Source: Amycolatopsis sp. WAC 01376
GTDB lineage: Bacteria > Actinomycetota > Actinomycetes > Mycobacteriales > Pseudonocardiaceae
Assembly: GCF_003947415.1 (NCBI RefSeq)
Contig: NZ_QHKL01000002.1
Location: 1,240,001 to 1,304,000 of the forward strand
Reading direction: 5' to 3'
Length of the DNA stretch: 64,000 bases
The notes under the pieces are model-generated. The model was not told where the DNA came from and did not search any database. It saw only the letters and a list, made by a program, of their open reading frames with translations. Both the position numbers and the translations under genes were made by a program. Shown here in pieces: positions 44,990-54,807 of the stretch; positions within the stretch are counted from its first letter, which is position 1; each line of letters starts with the position of its first letter.

Positions 44990-45223
44990 TCATTCACTGT
45001 GATCCGGATGTTCGGCCACCGCGACCACGGCGTCGCGGAGCGCGGCGCGCAGGCGTCCCACATCCAGCGGCCCGAGCACGGCGGCCTCGCCGGGCGGCGC
45101 CACGAGCACGATCTTGTCGCTGCTCACGAACACCGTCACGTCCCTGCGCCTGCCCGCGAGATCCCGGCAGCCGACCGACCATTCGTCCCGCGGTGCCAAC
45201 GTCCTCATCCTCCCGTATCCCAT
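44990..45223 (-). CDS. small hypothetical protein
   Basis: 77 residues. The ATG is preceded by GGGAG at very short spacing; an alternative start is five codons in (MRTLAPRDEW). The protein looks like a compact beta-rich fold (VTVFVSSDKIVLVAPPGEAAVLGP) followed by one helix (GRLRAALRDAVVAVA). The codon bias is that of a real gene. I do not recognise a named family. It lies between the reductase and flavoprotein genes and is divergent from the latter. Confidence 0.55.
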   Translation of the reverse strand: MGYGRMRTLAPRDEWSVGCRDLAGRRRDVTVFVSSDKIVLVAPPGEAAVLGPLDVGRLRAALRDAVVAVAEHPDHSE

Positions 45224-45405
45224 GATCTCCCTTTCTCGTCCGAGGCTGGGACGGGGCGGTTTCGGGGCCGTGACGCGGATTACCCGACATTCCTACTGAT
45301 GGGTTAACCGATCCTCCGTATCGTGATCGACTTCCGCTCTCGCTAGGCCGGAAGGGGAGGAACGGGAGTAGCGTCCGGGGGAGGGGACTGCTTGGGAGGT
45401 CATGG

Positions 45406-46629
45406 ATGTCCGAACCCAGGAAAATCGTCATCGTCGGGGCCGGTCTCGCGGGAGCGACGGCCGCCGGGACACTGCGAGAACGCGGCTACCCGGGCGAGAT
45501 CCTGCTGCTGGGTACCGACACGCATCGCCCGTACGAACTGCCGCCCTTGTCCAAAGGGCTCCTGATGGGCAACACCGACGAACCCGACTGGGTGCACGAC
45601 GCGGGTTTCTACGAAGAGAAGGACATCGCGTTCAAGAGCGGCGCGACCGCGACCAAGATCGAACTCGGAGCGCGGCACGTGCTCGACGACGCGGGCGGCG
45701 AACACCGCTTCGACCGTCTCGTGCTCGCGACCGGCTCCCGGCCGCGATCGCTGCCGATGCCCGGTGGGGACCTGCCGGGACTGCGGACCCTGCGCACCCT
45801 CGACGACGCGCTGGCGCTGCGTTCGGCGTTCAAGGACGCCGGACGGGTGGTGATCGTCGGCGCGGGCTGGATCGGGACCGAGGCCGCGGCGGCCGCCAGG
45901 GAACACGGCGCCGAAGTGACCGTGGTCGACCAGGTCGGCTCGCCGCTGCTCGCGGTGCTGGGCGATCAGGTGTCCGGGGTCTTCAAGGAGCTGCACACGG
46001 AACACGGCGTGAACTGGCGGCTGGGTGAAGGTGTCGCCGGGTTCACCGGCGGCCCGGACGGGGTGACCGGCGTTCGTTTGCAGAGCGGTGACGAGCTTCC
46101 CGCGGACGTCGTGCTGGTGGCCGTCGGCGCCGCGCCGCGGGTCGACCTCGCGCACGCCGCCGGGCTGGAACTGTCCGACGACGGCGGTGTCTGCGCCGAC
46201 GCCGGCCTGCGGACGGCGGCGCCCGACGTCTACGCGATCGGCGACATCGCCGCGCATTTCCATCCCCGCTACGGAAAACGCGTCCGCGTCGAGCACTGGT
46301 CGAACGCGAAGTGGCAGGGCGAGCACGTCGCCGGGAACCTGCTGGGAGAGAACGAGCCGTACCTGCGGAGTCCCTATTTCTTTTCGGATCAGTACGACCT
46401 TGGCTGCGAATACCGGGGCCTCGCCGACCCCGAAAGCGACGAGCTCGTGGTGCGGGGCGACCTCGCGGCGCGGGACTTCACGGCGTTCTGGCTGCGGGAC
46501 GGACAGGTGACCGCCGCGATGAACGTCAACCAATGGGACGACGGGGACGCGTTGAAGGCCCTCGTCGAGGGACGCGCGGCGGTGACGGCGGAACAGTTGA
46601 GGACCGGCGACCTCAAGTCGCTCGTTTGA
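45406..46629 (+). CDS. FAD-dependent NAD(P)H:ferredoxin reductase-like oxidoreductase
   Basis: 407 residues. FAD-binding IVIVGAGLAGATAAGTLRERGY, NAD-binding VVIVGAGWIGTEAAAAAREHG, the central LVLATGSRPR and the second FAD contact VYAIGDIAAHFHP define the rubredoxin/ferredoxin reductase family (as in P450 and dioxygenase electron chains). It has a C-terminal reductase domain. No ferredoxin, P450 or oxygenase gene is adjacent, so the partner is unknown. GGAGG precedes ATG 45406. Confidence 0.9.
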   Translation: MSEPRKIVIVGAGLAGATAAGTLRERGYPGEILLLGTDTHRPYELPPLSKGLLMGNTDEPDWVHDAGFYEEKDIAFKSGATATKIELGARHVLDDAGGEHRFDRLVLATGSRPRSLPMPGGDLPGLRTLRTLDDALALRSAFKDAGRVVIVGAGWIGTEAAAAAREHGAEVTVVDQVGSPLLAVLGDQVSGVFKELHTEHGVNWRLGEGVAGFTGGPDGVTGVRLQSGDELPADVVLVAVGAAPRVDLAHAAGLELSDDGGVCADAGLRTAAPDVYAIGDIAAHFHPRYGKRVRVEHWSNAKWQGEHVAGNLLGENEPYLRSPYFFSDQYDLGCEYRGLADPESDELVVRGDLAARDFTAFWLRDGQVTAAMNVNQWDDGDALKALVEGRAAVTAEQLRTGDLKSLV

Positions 46630-46640
46630 CCCCTTGGGAT

Positions 46641-46693
46641 GCTAGGAAAGGACCGTTCCTTGCAAAATTTGCAAGGAACGGTCCTTTCCTAGC
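46641..46693. repeat. palindrome family C, copy 1 (26-bp perfect arms)
   Basis: Arms 46641-46666 and 46668-46693 are perfect around a single central A. The centre reads TTGCAAAATTTGCAA, shared with 54714-54768. It lies between convergent genes, 11 nt after a stop codon, so it is a likely bidirectional terminator. Confidence 0.85.
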
Positions 46694-46706
46694 GTTTGAA
46701 AGCGGG

Positions 46707-47960
46707 TTAGACCTCCTGAGCGACCAAGGCCCGCGAAGCACGCGAAGGCCGCGTCATGGTCCCGAAGGCCAGCAGCGCGAGAACGCCGAAGGCCGCCATC
46801 GTGATCCCCATCGGGACGGCGGTGCCCGCGCCGCCCAGCCCGACCAGCGGCGTCGCCAGCCCGCCGACGACGAACTGCAGCACGCCCAGCAGTGCCGACG
46901 CCGAACCGGCGGACCGTGCCTGCTCGGCCAGCGCGAGCGAACTCGCGTTCGGTGCCACCATGCCGATGCTCGACACCAGGATGAACAGCGGGATCAGCAG
47001 CCCGATCAGGCCGAGGTCCAGCATCGCCGCGGCCAGTACGCCGAAGCCGGCGACCGCCGCGATGACGAGGCCGACGGTCAGCAGGGTCCGTTCCGGGAAG
47101 CGGCCGACGATGCGGCCGTTCAGCTGGCCGACGGCCACGATGCCGATGCCGTTGAGCCCGAACACCAGGCTGTACGCCTGCGGGCTAAGGCCGTAGACGC
47201 CTTGCAGGGCGAAGGACGAACCGGAGATGTAGGCGAACAGGCTGCCGAACATCAGCCCCGAGGCCAGCGCGTAACCGAGGAAGCTGCGGTCGCGGAGCAG
47301 GCTCGCGTACTTCCGCATCACCGAGCCGAATCGCGCGGGCGTGCGGCGTTCCTCGGGCAGGGGTTCCGGCAGCAGGAAGAAGACGACGGCGAGCAGGATC
47401 GCGCCGAACACGGTCAGGCAGACGAACACGCCGCGCCACGAGGTCCAGTTCAGGATCTGGCCGCCGATGATCGGCGCCAGGATCGGGGCGAGCCCGTTGA
47501 CCAGCATGAGCAGCGAGAAGAACTTCGTCATCGCGGTGCCGGAGTAGAGGTCGCGCACGGTCGCCCTGGCGATCACGATGCCCGCGGCCGCGCCGAAGGC
47601 CTGGACACCGCGGGCGGCGATGAGCAGGTCGGCGGTCGGGGCGACGGCGCACAGGATCGAGCCGACGATGTAGAGGGCGAGCCCGGCCACGAGCGGTTTG
47701 CGGCGGCCGATGGCGTCGGACAGCGGTCCGAGGACCAGCTGGCCGAGGGCGAGCCCGATGATGAACGCGCTCAGCGTCAGCTGGACGGTCGCGTCCGCCG
47801 CGCGCAGTTCTCCCGCCATCTGCGGCAGCGCGGGCAGGTACATGTCGATGGACAGGGGCCCGAAGGCGGACAGGCCGCCGAGGATCAGGACGAATCGGGC
47901 GCGGCCGGTCACGTTCGGTCGCGCGACGGACTCTTCCACTCGCTCGGGCGCGATGGTCAT
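46707..47960 (-). CDS. Bcr/CflA-type multidrug MFS transporter
   Basis: 417 residues from ATG 47960, with AGAGGAAG upstream. Twelve membrane helices. The DHA1 motif SIDMYLPALPQMA in helix 1 and GPLSDAIGRRKPLVAG in the first cytoplasmic loop are typical of Bcr/CflA exporters (bicyclomycin, chloramphenicol, other drugs). Specificity is unknown. It is not linked to any biosynthetic genes here. Confidence 0.9.
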   Translation of the reverse strand: MTIAPERVEESVARPNVTGRARFVLILGGLSAFGPLSIDMYLPALPQMAGELRAADATVQLTLSAFIIGLALGQLVLGPLSDAIGRRKPLVAGLALYIVGSILCAVAPTADLLIAARGVQAFGAAAGIVIARATVRDLYSGTAMTKFFSLLMLVNGLAPILAPIIGGQILNWTSWRGVFVCLTVFGAILLAVVFFLLPEPLPEERRTPARFGSVMRKYASLLRDRSFLGYALASGLMFGSLFAYISGSSFALQGVYGLSPQAYSLVFGLNGIGIVAVGQLNGRIVGRFPERTLLTVGLVIAAVAGFGVLAAAMLDLGLIGLLIPLFILVSSIGMVAPNASSLALAEQARSAGSASALLGVLQFVVGGLATPLVGLGGAGTAVPMGITMAAFGVLALLAFGTMTRPSRASRALVAQEV

Positions 47961-48125
47961 GCTCTTCCTCTCCCCAGGGATGGTTCCGCGGACAACAACT
48001 TGCTTAGAGTAGGTAACTATTCCCGCTGTGACCCATGGCACTCCGGGTTGTCGCGACTGATCCGATCAATTTTCGAGACAAATCGAGGCGACCTCTAGAT
48101 CTGGTCGAAGGTCGTCGGGTATACA

Positions 48126-48136
48126 TCGGATGTCTG
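48126..48136. promoter_or_regulatory. candidate operator in the fucose operon promoter
   Basis: TCGGATGTCTG overlaps a small palindrome ACATCGGATGT. The near-identical TCGGATGTTTG occurs at 55543-55553 in the promoter region of the divergent regulator and second fucose operon. The leader 48042-48190 is otherwise non-coding and locally AT-rich. Confidence 0.4.
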
Positions 48137-48190
48137 TTCGTTGCTGTTGGAGCCGTTGATTGTTGGCGGTTCGGCCGGAAGGGAAAATCC

Positions 48191-49051
48191 GTGCAGCTGT
48201 TGCGTCTCGGGGAGCCGGGAAGTGAGCGTCCGTTCGTACGTGCTGGAGACGGCACGCTGCGCGACCTCTCGGGGCTGACCGCCGATATCGATGGCGGCTT
48301 CTTCGCGAGTGACGGCGTCGCCAGGGTCCCGCCCGCGCTGGCCGACGGCGAGCTGCCCGAAGCCGGTCCCGAAGCCACGCGGGCCAGGGTGGGCGCGCCG
48401 ATCGCGCGACCGGGCAAGGTCGTCTGCATCGGCCTCAACTACCGGCAGCACGCCGAGGAGTCCGGCGCCCCCGTCCCGGCCGAGCCGGTCGTCTTCATGA
48501 AGGCTTCCGATGTCGTCGTCGGCCCGGAGGACGACGTGCTCGTCCCGCGCGGTTCGACCAAGACCGACTGGGAGGTCGAGCTCGGCGTCGTCATCGGCAA
48601 GACCGCGCGCTACCTCGAAAGCGTCGAAGAAGCCCTCGAACACGTCGCCGGCTACACCGTCTCGAACGACGTTTCCGAGCGTGAGTTCCAGCTCGAACGC
48701 GGCGGCCAGTGGGACAAGGGCAAGTCGTGCGAGAACTTCAACCCGCTCGGGCCGTGGCTGGTCACCGCCGACGAGGTGGCCGACCCGCAGGCCCTCGGCC
48801 TGCGGCTGTGGGTCAACGGCGAGAAGAAGCAGGACTCGTCGACGAAGGACATGATCTTCGCGGTCGCCGAGATCGTGCACTACCTGAGCCAGTTCATGGT
48901 GCTGCGCCCCGGCGACCTCATCAACACCGGCACTCCGCAGGGTGTCGCCCTCGGTCAGCCGGACCCCAAGCCGTACCTGCGCGAAGGGGACGTCATCGAG
49001 CTCGAGATCGACGGCCTCGGCCGCCAGCGCCAGACCGTCAGGCAGGCGTGA
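48191..49051 (+). CDS. fumarylacetoacetase-family hydrolase, probable 2,4-diketo-3-deoxy-L-fuconate hydrolase
   Basis: 286 residues from GTG 48191. FAH fold with metal-binding core ([55 protein letters not shown]). By its place beside L-fuconate dehydratase and an SDR it most likely splits 2,4-diketo-3-deoxy-L-fuconate to pyruvate and L-lactate, the last step of non-phosphorylating L-fucose breakdown. Its stop overlaps the next start by one base. Confidence 0.88.
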   Translation: MQLLRLGEPGSERPFVRAGDGTLRDLSGLTADIDGGFFASDGVARVPPALADGELPEAGPEATRARVGAPIARPGKVVCIGLNYRQHAEESGAPVPAEPVVFMKASDVVVGPEDDVLVPRGSTKTDWEVELGVVIGKTARYLESVEEALEHVAGYTVSNDVSEREFQLERGGQWDKGKSCENFNPLGPWLVTADEVADPQALGLRLWVNGEKKQDSSTKDMIFAVAEIVHYLSQFMVLRPGDLINTGTPQGVALGQPDPKPYLREGDVIELEIDGLGRQRQTVRQA

Positions 49052-50352
49052 TGGCGAAGATCGTGGGCATGGAGGTGCTCGACGTCCGCTTCCCGACCTC
49101 TCGGGAGCTGGACGGTTCGGACGCCATGAACCCGGACCCGGACTACTCGGCCGCGTACGTCGTGCTGCACACCGACGGCGGCCCGGACGGCTACGGACTC
49201 GCCTTCACCATCGGCCGCGGCAACGACGTCCAGGCGGCGGCGATCCGCGCGCTGGAATCGCACGTCGTCGGCAGGGACGTGCCCACCGGCGCCGCCGAGC
49301 TCGGTGACCTGTCGAGGGCACTGGTCGGCGACTCGCAACTGCGGTGGCTCGGCCCGGAAAAGGGTGTCGCGCATATGGCGATCGGCGCGGTGGTCAACGC
49401 CGCCTGGGACCTCGCCGCGCGCGTCGCCGGGCTCCCGGTCTGGCGGTTCGCCGCCGAGATGTCGCCCGAGGATCTCGTCTCCCTCGTCGACTTCCGCTAC
49501 CTGTCCGACGCGCTGACCGAGCAGGAAGCGCTCGACATCCTTCGCGCCGCCGAACCCGGCCGCGCGGAGCGGATCGCCCGGATCGAGCGTGACGGGTACC
49601 GCGCGTACAGCACTTCCCCCGGCTGGCTCGGCTACTCGGACACGAAACTCGTCCGGCTCGCCGAGCAGGCGGTCGCGGACGGCTTCGAGATGATCAAACT
49701 GAAGGTCGGCGGCAATCTCGAGGACGACGTCCGCCGGATGAAACTCGCCCGCGAGACCGTCGGCCCGGACATCCGGGTCGCCGTCGACGCGAACCAGCGC
49801 TGGGACGTTTCGACCGCGATCACCTGGATGACGGCGCTGGCGCAGTACGACCCGTACTGGATCGAGGAGCCCACTTCGCCGGACGACGTGCTCGGGCACG
49901 CCGCGATCGCCAAAGCGCTCGCCCCGATCCGGGTGGCCACCGGTGAGCACGTCCAGAACCGCGTGATGTTCAAGCAGCTGCTGCAGGCGGGCGCGATCTC
50001 GGTGCTGCAGCTGGACGCCGCCAGGGTCGGCGGGTTCAACGAGAACCTGGCGATCCTGTTGCTGGCGGCCAAATTCGGTGTCCCGGTGTGTCCGCACGCC
50101 GGCGGTGTCGGGCTGTGCGAACTCGTCCGGCACCTGTCGATGTTCGACTACGTCGCCGTGTCCGCTTCGGACGTGGACCGGTCCATCGAATGGGTCGACC
50201 ACCTCCACGAGCATTTCACCGATCCGGCCGCCGTGATCGACGGCCGCTACGTCGCACCGTCGGCGCCGGGCTTCTCGGCACGGATGCACGACGCGACGCT
50301 GCGCCGGTTCACCTTCCCCGACGGTCCTGAATGGACGGAGACAAGCAAGTGA
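49051..50352 (+). CDS. L-fuconate dehydratase
   Basis: 433 residues, enolase superfamily. Catalytic bases: [10 protein letters not shown] (KxK). Metal ligands: [20 protein letters not shown] and ATGEHVQNR. The His base is in [23 protein letters not shown]. The N-terminal capping sequence [31 protein letters not shown] is typical of FucD/ENOSF1-type enzymes. It removes water from L-fuconate to give 2-keto-3-deoxy-L-fuconate. The tight operon supports this. Confidence 0.92.
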   Translation: MAKIVGMEVLDVRFPTSRELDGSDAMNPDPDYSAAYVVLHTDGGPDGYGLAFTIGRGNDVQAAAIRALESHVVGRDVPTGAAELGDLSRALVGDSQLRWLGPEKGVAHMAIGAVVNAAWDLAARVAGLPVWRFAAEMSPEDLVSLVDFRYLSDALTEQEALDILRAAEPGRAERIARIERDGYRAYSTSPGWLGYSDTKLVRLAEQAVADGFEMIKLKVGGNLEDDVRRMKLARETVGPDIRVAVDANQRWDVSTAITWMTALAQYDPYWIEEPTSPDDVLGHAAIAKALAPIRVATGEHVQNRVMFKQLLQAGAISVLQLDAARVGGFNENLAILLLAAKFGVPVCPHAGGVGLCELVRHLSMFDYVAVSASDVDRSIEWVDHLHEHFTDPAAVIDGRYVAPSAPGFSARMHDATLRRFTFPDGPEWTETSK

Positions 50353-51107
50353 GTGAGTTCGAAGGCCTCGTCGCGGCCGTCACCGGAGGCGCGTCGGGAA
50401 TCGGCAGGGCCACCGCGGATCTGCTCGCCTCACGCGGGGCGAAGGTCGCGGTGCTCGACCTGAATCCCGGCGACCTTCCCGAAGGCCTGACCGGATTCCG
50501 CTGCGACGTCGGTTCCGACGACGAGGTCCGGTCCGCGATCGACGCGGTCGCTGAACGCTTCGGCAGGCTCGACGTCCTGGTCAACAACGCGGGGATCGGC
50601 GCTCAAGGTGACGTCACCGCCAACAGCGACGACGAATGGCACCGTGTGCTCGACATCAACGTCGTCGGCATGGTGCGGCTGGCGCGGGCTGCGTTGCCGC
50701 ATCTGAAGAACTCGCCGTCGGCCGCGATCGTCAACACGTGTTCGATCGCCGCGTGGGCCGGCCTGCCCAATCGCGCGCTGTACTCGGCCAGCAAGGGCGC
50801 GGTGCTGTCGCTGACCCTGGCGATGGCGACCGACCACCTCGCCGACCGGATCCGGGTCAACTGCGTCTGCCCCGGCACCGCCGACACCCCGTGGGTCGGC
50901 AGGCTGCTCGACGCCGCGGGCGACCCGGAGGCCGAGCGGGCCGCGCTGGCCGCCCGCCAGCCGATGGGCAGGCTGGTGACCGCGGACGAGGTCGCGAACG
51001 CGGTCGTGTACCTCGCCAGTCCGCTGTCGGCTTCGACCACCGGAACGGCGCTCGCCGTCGACGGAGGGATGTACGGGCTGCGTCCGCGCGGTCCGGTCCA
51101 GCAGTAG
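50349..51107 (+). CDS. SDR dehydrogenase, probable 2-keto-3-deoxy-L-fuconate dehydrogenase
   Basis: 252 residues from GTG 50349, overlapping the dehydratase stop by 4 nt. Classical SDR with [23 protein letters not shown] and the active site in [19 protein letters not shown]. It probably oxidises the C4 hydroxyl of 2-keto-3-deoxy-L-fuconate to give the diketo acid for the FAH-type hydrolase. The activity is inferred from operon context. Confidence 0.86.
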   Translation: MSEFEGLVAAVTGGASGIGRATADLLASRGAKVAVLDLNPGDLPEGLTGFRCDVGSDDEVRSAIDAVAERFGRLDVLVNNAGIGAQGDVTANSDDEWHRVLDINVVGMVRLARAALPHLKNSPSAAIVNTCSIAAWAGLPNRALYSASKGAVLSLTLAMATDHLADRIRVNCVCPGTADTPWVGRLLDAAGDPEAERAALAARQPMGRLVTADEVANAVVYLASPLSASTTGTALAVDGGMYGLRPRGPVQQ

Positions 51108-51134
51108 GTTTTCGCTGTCATCAAGGAGGATGCG

Positions 51135-52178
51135 GTGCGTACGAGGGTGATCAAGGTGGCCGCCGCGGCCACCGCGCTCGGGCTGGCCCTGTCGGCCTGT
51201 GGATCCACGAAGGACAACGCGCCGAAGCCGGGGTCCGGCGGGGCGCAGGGCGGCAAGGTCGGCGCGACGATCCCGTTGCTGACCTCGCCGTTCTGGCAGG
51301 CCTACAACAACTACGTACCGCTGAAGGCCAAGGAGCAGGGTGTCGAAGCGCTGCCGACGGTCAACGCGGACAGCGATCCGGCGAAGCAGATCACCGACAT
51401 CAACACCCTGCTCAACCAGGGCATCAAGGGTCTGGTCGTGACGCCGCTCGACTCCGCCGCCGTCGTCGCCGGGCTCAAGGCGGCGGAGAACAAGGGTGTC
51501 CCGGTGGTGGCGGTCGACGTCGCGCCGGAAGGCGGCAAGGTCGCGATGGTGGTGCGCGCGGACAACAAGGCGTACGGCACCAAGGCCTGCGAGGCGATCG
51601 GCGCGAAAGTCACGTCGGGCAAGGTCGTACAGGTCATGGGCGACCTGGCTTCGGTCAACGGCCGCGACCGCTCCGAGGCGTTCCGGCAGTGCATGAAGAC
51701 CAAGTACCCGCAGGTCCAGGTGCTGGAGGTTGCCGCCGAATGGAAGGCGGACAAGGCTTCGTCCGGTTTGGACAGTCTGCTGACCGCGAACCCGGACATC
51801 AAGGCCGTGTACATGCAGGCGGGTGGCGTCTACCTGGCGCCGACACAGCAGGCGCTCAAGCGCAAGAACCTCTACTTCCCGGTCGGCGACCCGAAACATG
51901 TCGTGCTGGTCAGCAACGACGGCATCCCGCAGGAGCTCGCCGCGATCCGCGCGGGCGAACTCGACGCGACCGTCTCCCAGCCCGCCGACGACTACGCCAA
52001 GTACGGCATGTACTGGATCAAGAAGGCGATGGCGGGGGAGACCTTCCAGGCCGGGCCGACCGATCACGGCAGCACCGTCGTCGAGGTCCGGCCGGGAATC
52101 TTGGAAGACCAGCTCCCCGCGCCCGTCGTCACGAAGGACAACGTGGACGACAAGGCCCTCTGGGGGAACAACCTGTGA
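51135..52178 (+). CDS. sugar ABC transporter substrate-binding lipoprotein
   Basis: 347 residues from GTG 51135, with AAGGAGGA upstream. Signal peptide with lipobox LALSACG. Periplasmic binding protein type 1 fold (KVGATIPLLTSPFWQAYNNY, DSDPAKQITDINTLLNQGIKGLVVTPLDS), the RbsB-like class. By its position it should bind L-fucose or a related 6-deoxy sugar. It is coupled to the ATPase gene by a 4-nt overlap. Confidence 0.9.
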   Translation: MRTRVIKVAAAATALGLALSACGSTKDNAPKPGSGGAQGGKVGATIPLLTSPFWQAYNNYVPLKAKEQGVEALPTVNADSDPAKQITDINTLLNQGIKGLVVTPLDSAAVVAGLKAAENKGVPVVAVDVAPEGGKVAMVVRADNKAYGTKACEAIGAKVTSGKVVQVMGDLASVNGRDRSEAFRQCMKTKYPQVQVLEVAAEWKADKASSGLDSLLTANPDIKAVYMQAGGVYLAPTQQALKRKNLYFPVGDPKHVVLVSNDGIPQELAAIRAGELDATVSQPADDYAKYGMYWIKKAMAGETFQAGPTDHGSTVVEVRPGILEDQLPAPVVTKDNVDDKALWGNNL

Positions 52179-53695
52179 GCGCGCTGCCCGCCGGATCCGC
52201 CGCCGTGCCGGTGGTCAGCGCACAGGGCGTCGGCAAACGCTACGGCCCGACCGTGGCGCTGTCCGACGTCAGCCTCACCGTGTATCCCGGCGAGTCGCAC
52301 GCGCTCGTCGGCCGCAACGGTGCGGGGAAGTCGACGCTCGTCTCCATCCTCACCGGACTGTCCAAAACGGACACCGGTCACGTCGAGTTCGGTGGCGTTC
52401 CCGCGCCGCCGTTGTCCAAACAGGACGACTGGAAACGCGCGGTCGCCTGTGTCTATCAGCACGCGATGGTCGTCCCGCAGCTGACCGTCGCGGAGAACCT
52501 GTTCCTCAACCGCCAGTCCGGCAAGGGTTTCGCGATCGGCTGGCAGCGGTTGCGCCGCCAGGCCAGGGAACTGCTCGACTCGTGGGACGTCCACGTCGAC
52601 GTCGACACCCCGGCCGGCGAGCTTTCGGTCGAGGACCGGCAGTTCGTCGAGATCGCGCGGGCGTTGTCCTACGGTGCCCGGTTCATCGTGCTCGACGAGC
52701 CGACCGCGCAGCTGGACAGCCAGGCGATCGAGCGGCTCTTCGCGCGGATGCGCCAGATGCAGGACAGCGGGGTGACGTTCCTGTTCATCTCGCACCACCT
52801 CCACGAGGTGTACGAGGTGTGCCAGGCGGTCACCGTGCTGCGCGACGCGAAGCACATCCTGACCGCGCCGGTTTCGGAGGTCGGCCGCGCCGAGCTGATC
52901 GACGCGATGACCGGCGAGCAGGGCGGGCTTTCCGTCCGCGACGCTTCGACGCGGGAGGCGCTGGCGCCGGACGCCGACGAGGTGCTGACCGTCGACGGGC
53001 TTTCCGGTGACGGGTTCGGTGACGTGACCTTCCGGATCCACCGCGGTGAGGTGATCGGCCTCGCGGGCAGCAACGCCAGCGGAAAGCACCAGGTCGCCGA
53101 AACCGTGTACGGACTGCGTTCCCCGGCCTCCGGCACGATCAGGGTGGACGGGAAACCGTTGAAACCGGGCGACATCCCGGCCGCGATCCGGGCCGGGATC
53201 GGCTGCGTGCCGAGAGACCGGCACCACGAAGGACTGGTGCTCGAACACTCGATCATGGACAACGCCACACTGTCCATTTTGGACCGCATGGGGAAGGGTG
53301 GCCTGGCGTCACCGGGCGCGCGATACGGCCGGGCCGCCCAGGCGTTGCAGGATTACGGCATCGTCGCGGCCGACGCGGACCAGCCGGTGTCCGACCTTTC
53401 CGGTGGCAACCAGCAGAAGGTCGTCCTCGCCCGCGCGCTGGCCGGGGATCCGCGCCTGGTGGTGCTGATCAATCCGACCGCGGGAGTGGACGTGAAATCG
53501 AAGGAAGCGCTGCTCGCGGTCGTCGACCGGGTGCGGGCGGAGGGCAAGGCGGTGCTGATCGTCAGCGACGAGCTCGATGATCTCCGCCTGAGCGACCGGG
53601 TGCTGGTGCTGTGCGCCGGTGCCGTGGTCGCCGAACACCGGGCGGGCTGGTCGGACGGCGACCTGGTGGCCGACATCGAAGGAGTCGAACGGTGA
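52175..53695 (+). CDS. sugar ABC transporter ATP-binding protein (RbsA-like, double NBD)
   Basis: 506 residues from GTG 52175. NBD1 is complete: Walker A GRNGAGKSTL, signature-like LSVEDRQ, Walker B FIVLDEPTAQLD. NBD2 keeps signature DLSGGNQQK, but Walker A reads GSNASGKHQ (Ser/Thr lost) and Walker B reads VVLINPTAG, without the catalytic Glu and its Asp. Only one site should hydrolyse ATP well. It pairs with the permease by a 4-nt overlap. Confidence 0.9.
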   Translation: MSALPAGSAAVPVVSAQGVGKRYGPTVALSDVSLTVYPGESHALVGRNGAGKSTLVSILTGLSKTDTGHVEFGGVPAPPLSKQDDWKRAVACVYQHAMVVPQLTVAENLFLNRQSGKGFAIGWQRLRRQARELLDSWDVHVDVDTPAGELSVEDRQFVEIARALSYGARFIVLDEPTAQLDSQAIERLFARMRQMQDSGVTFLFISHHLHEVYEVCQAVTVLRDAKHILTAPVSEVGRAELIDAMTGEQGGLSVRDASTREALAPDADEVLTVDGLSGDGFGDVTFRIHRGEVIGLAGSNASGKHQVAETVYGLRSPASGTIRVDGKPLKPGDIPAAIRAGIGCVPRDRHHEGLVLEHSIMDNATLSILDRMGKGGLASPGARYGRAAQALQDYGIVAADADQPVSDLSGGNQQKVVLARALAGDPRLVVLINPTAGVDVKSKEALLAVVDRVRAEGKAVLIVSDELDDLRLSDRVLVLCAGAVVAEHRAGWSDGDLVADIEGVER

Positions 53696-54705
53696 CCGAG
53701 TTGATGACCGATCCGAAGACTTCGACACTCGCGGCGCCGAAGCGCCGGAAGTTCCGCTGGCTGCGTGAACTCGCCCTCGTGCCGGCGCTGATCGTGGTGC
53801 TGATCATCGGAGGGCTGATCAGTGACACGTTCCTGACCTTCGGCAGCATCGTCGGGATCCTGTCCGCTTCGGCGGCGCTGTCGATGGTGGTGCTGGGCGA
53901 ATCGCTCGTGCTGCTGACCGGGAAGTTCGACCTGTCGCTGGAATCCACCATGGGCATGGCGCCCGCGCTGGGCGCGATGCTGGTCATCCCGGTGGCGTCT
54001 TCGGGCTTCGGCACCGAGATCCCCGGCTTCGCGGGCATCCTCGCCGTGCTGGTGGCCGGTGCCGCGGTCGGTTTCGTGAACGGCTTCCTGATCGTCAAGC
54101 TGAAGCTGAACGCCTTCATCGTCACGCTGGCGATGCTGACGGTGCTGCGCGGCACGCAGATCGGCTCCACACAGGGGAAGACGCTGTTCGACCAGCTGGA
54201 CGTGTTCACCGCGCTCGCCACGACGACGTTCATCGGGCTGCCGATGTCGGTGTGGCTGGCCGCGGCGCTGTTCACCGTGTTCGGGCTGGGGCTGCGGTAT
54301 CACCGGATCGGCCGGTCGCTGTACGCCATCGGCGGCAACCGGGAAGCCGCGCGGGCCGCCGGTATCCGCGTCGACCGGATCTCGTGGGGCGTCTTCGTCG
54401 TGGCCGGGGTGCTGGCCGCGCTCGGCGGGCTCGCGTTCACCGGCTACGTCGGCGCGCTCGGCGCCGATCAGGGCGACGGATTGATCCTTCAGGTGTTCGC
54501 CGCTGCGGTGATCGGCGGTGTCTCACTCGACGGTGGGAAGGGCACTCTGGTCGGGGCGCTCACCGGCGTGCTGCTCCTGCAGACGGTCACCAACCTGCTG
54601 CAGGTCGCGCAGGTGCCGCCGGAATGGCTGAAGGCGATCTACGGCGTGATCATCCTGGTCGCGTTGATCATCTCCCGCTACGCCGGCGGGAAGGCGCAGA
54701 CGTAG
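53692..54705 (+). CDS. sugar ABC transporter permease (RbsC-like)
   Basis: 337 residues from GTG 53692, overlapping the ATPase stop by 4 nt; ATG 53704 is an alternative start. About ten membrane helices with the family pattern AFIVTLAMLTVLRGTQIGSTQG, LYAIGGNREAARAAGIRV and GGVSLDGGKGTLVGALTGVLLL. It completes a ribose-type importer for the fucose operon. A family C palindrome follows. Confidence 0.92.
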   Translation: MTELMTDPKTSTLAAPKRRKFRWLRELALVPALIVVLIIGGLISDTFLTFGSIVGILSASAALSMVVLGESLVLLTGKFDLSLESTMGMAPALGAMLVIPVASSGFGTEIPGFAGILAVLVAGAAVGFVNGFLIVKLKLNAFIVTLAMLTVLRGTQIGSTQGKTLFDQLDVFTALATTTFIGLPMSVWLAAALFTVFGLGLRYHRIGRSLYAIGGNREAARAAGIRVDRISWGVFVVAGVLAALGGLAFTGYVGALGADQGDGLILQVFAAAVIGGVSLDGGKGTLVGALTGVLLLQTVTNLLQVAQVPPEWLKAIYGVIILVALIISRYAGGKAQT

Positions 54706-54713
54706 TACACCGA

Positions 54714-54768
54714 TGCAATGAAGGGGCCTTTCATTGCAAATTTTGCGATGAAAGGCCCCTTCATTGCA
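54714..54768. repeat. palindrome family C, copy 2 (27-bp arms)
   Basis: Arms 54714-54740 and 54742-54768 pair at 26 of 27 positions. The centre TTGCAAATTTTGCGA matches the copy at 46641-46693, although the outer arms differ (CAATGAAGGGGCCTTTCATT). It lies 8 nt after the permease stop, between convergent genes. Confidence 0.85.
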
Positions 54769-54807
54769 CGCCGCAAGAGCTATCGGAAGCCTCGGGAGGG
54801 TGCTGTG

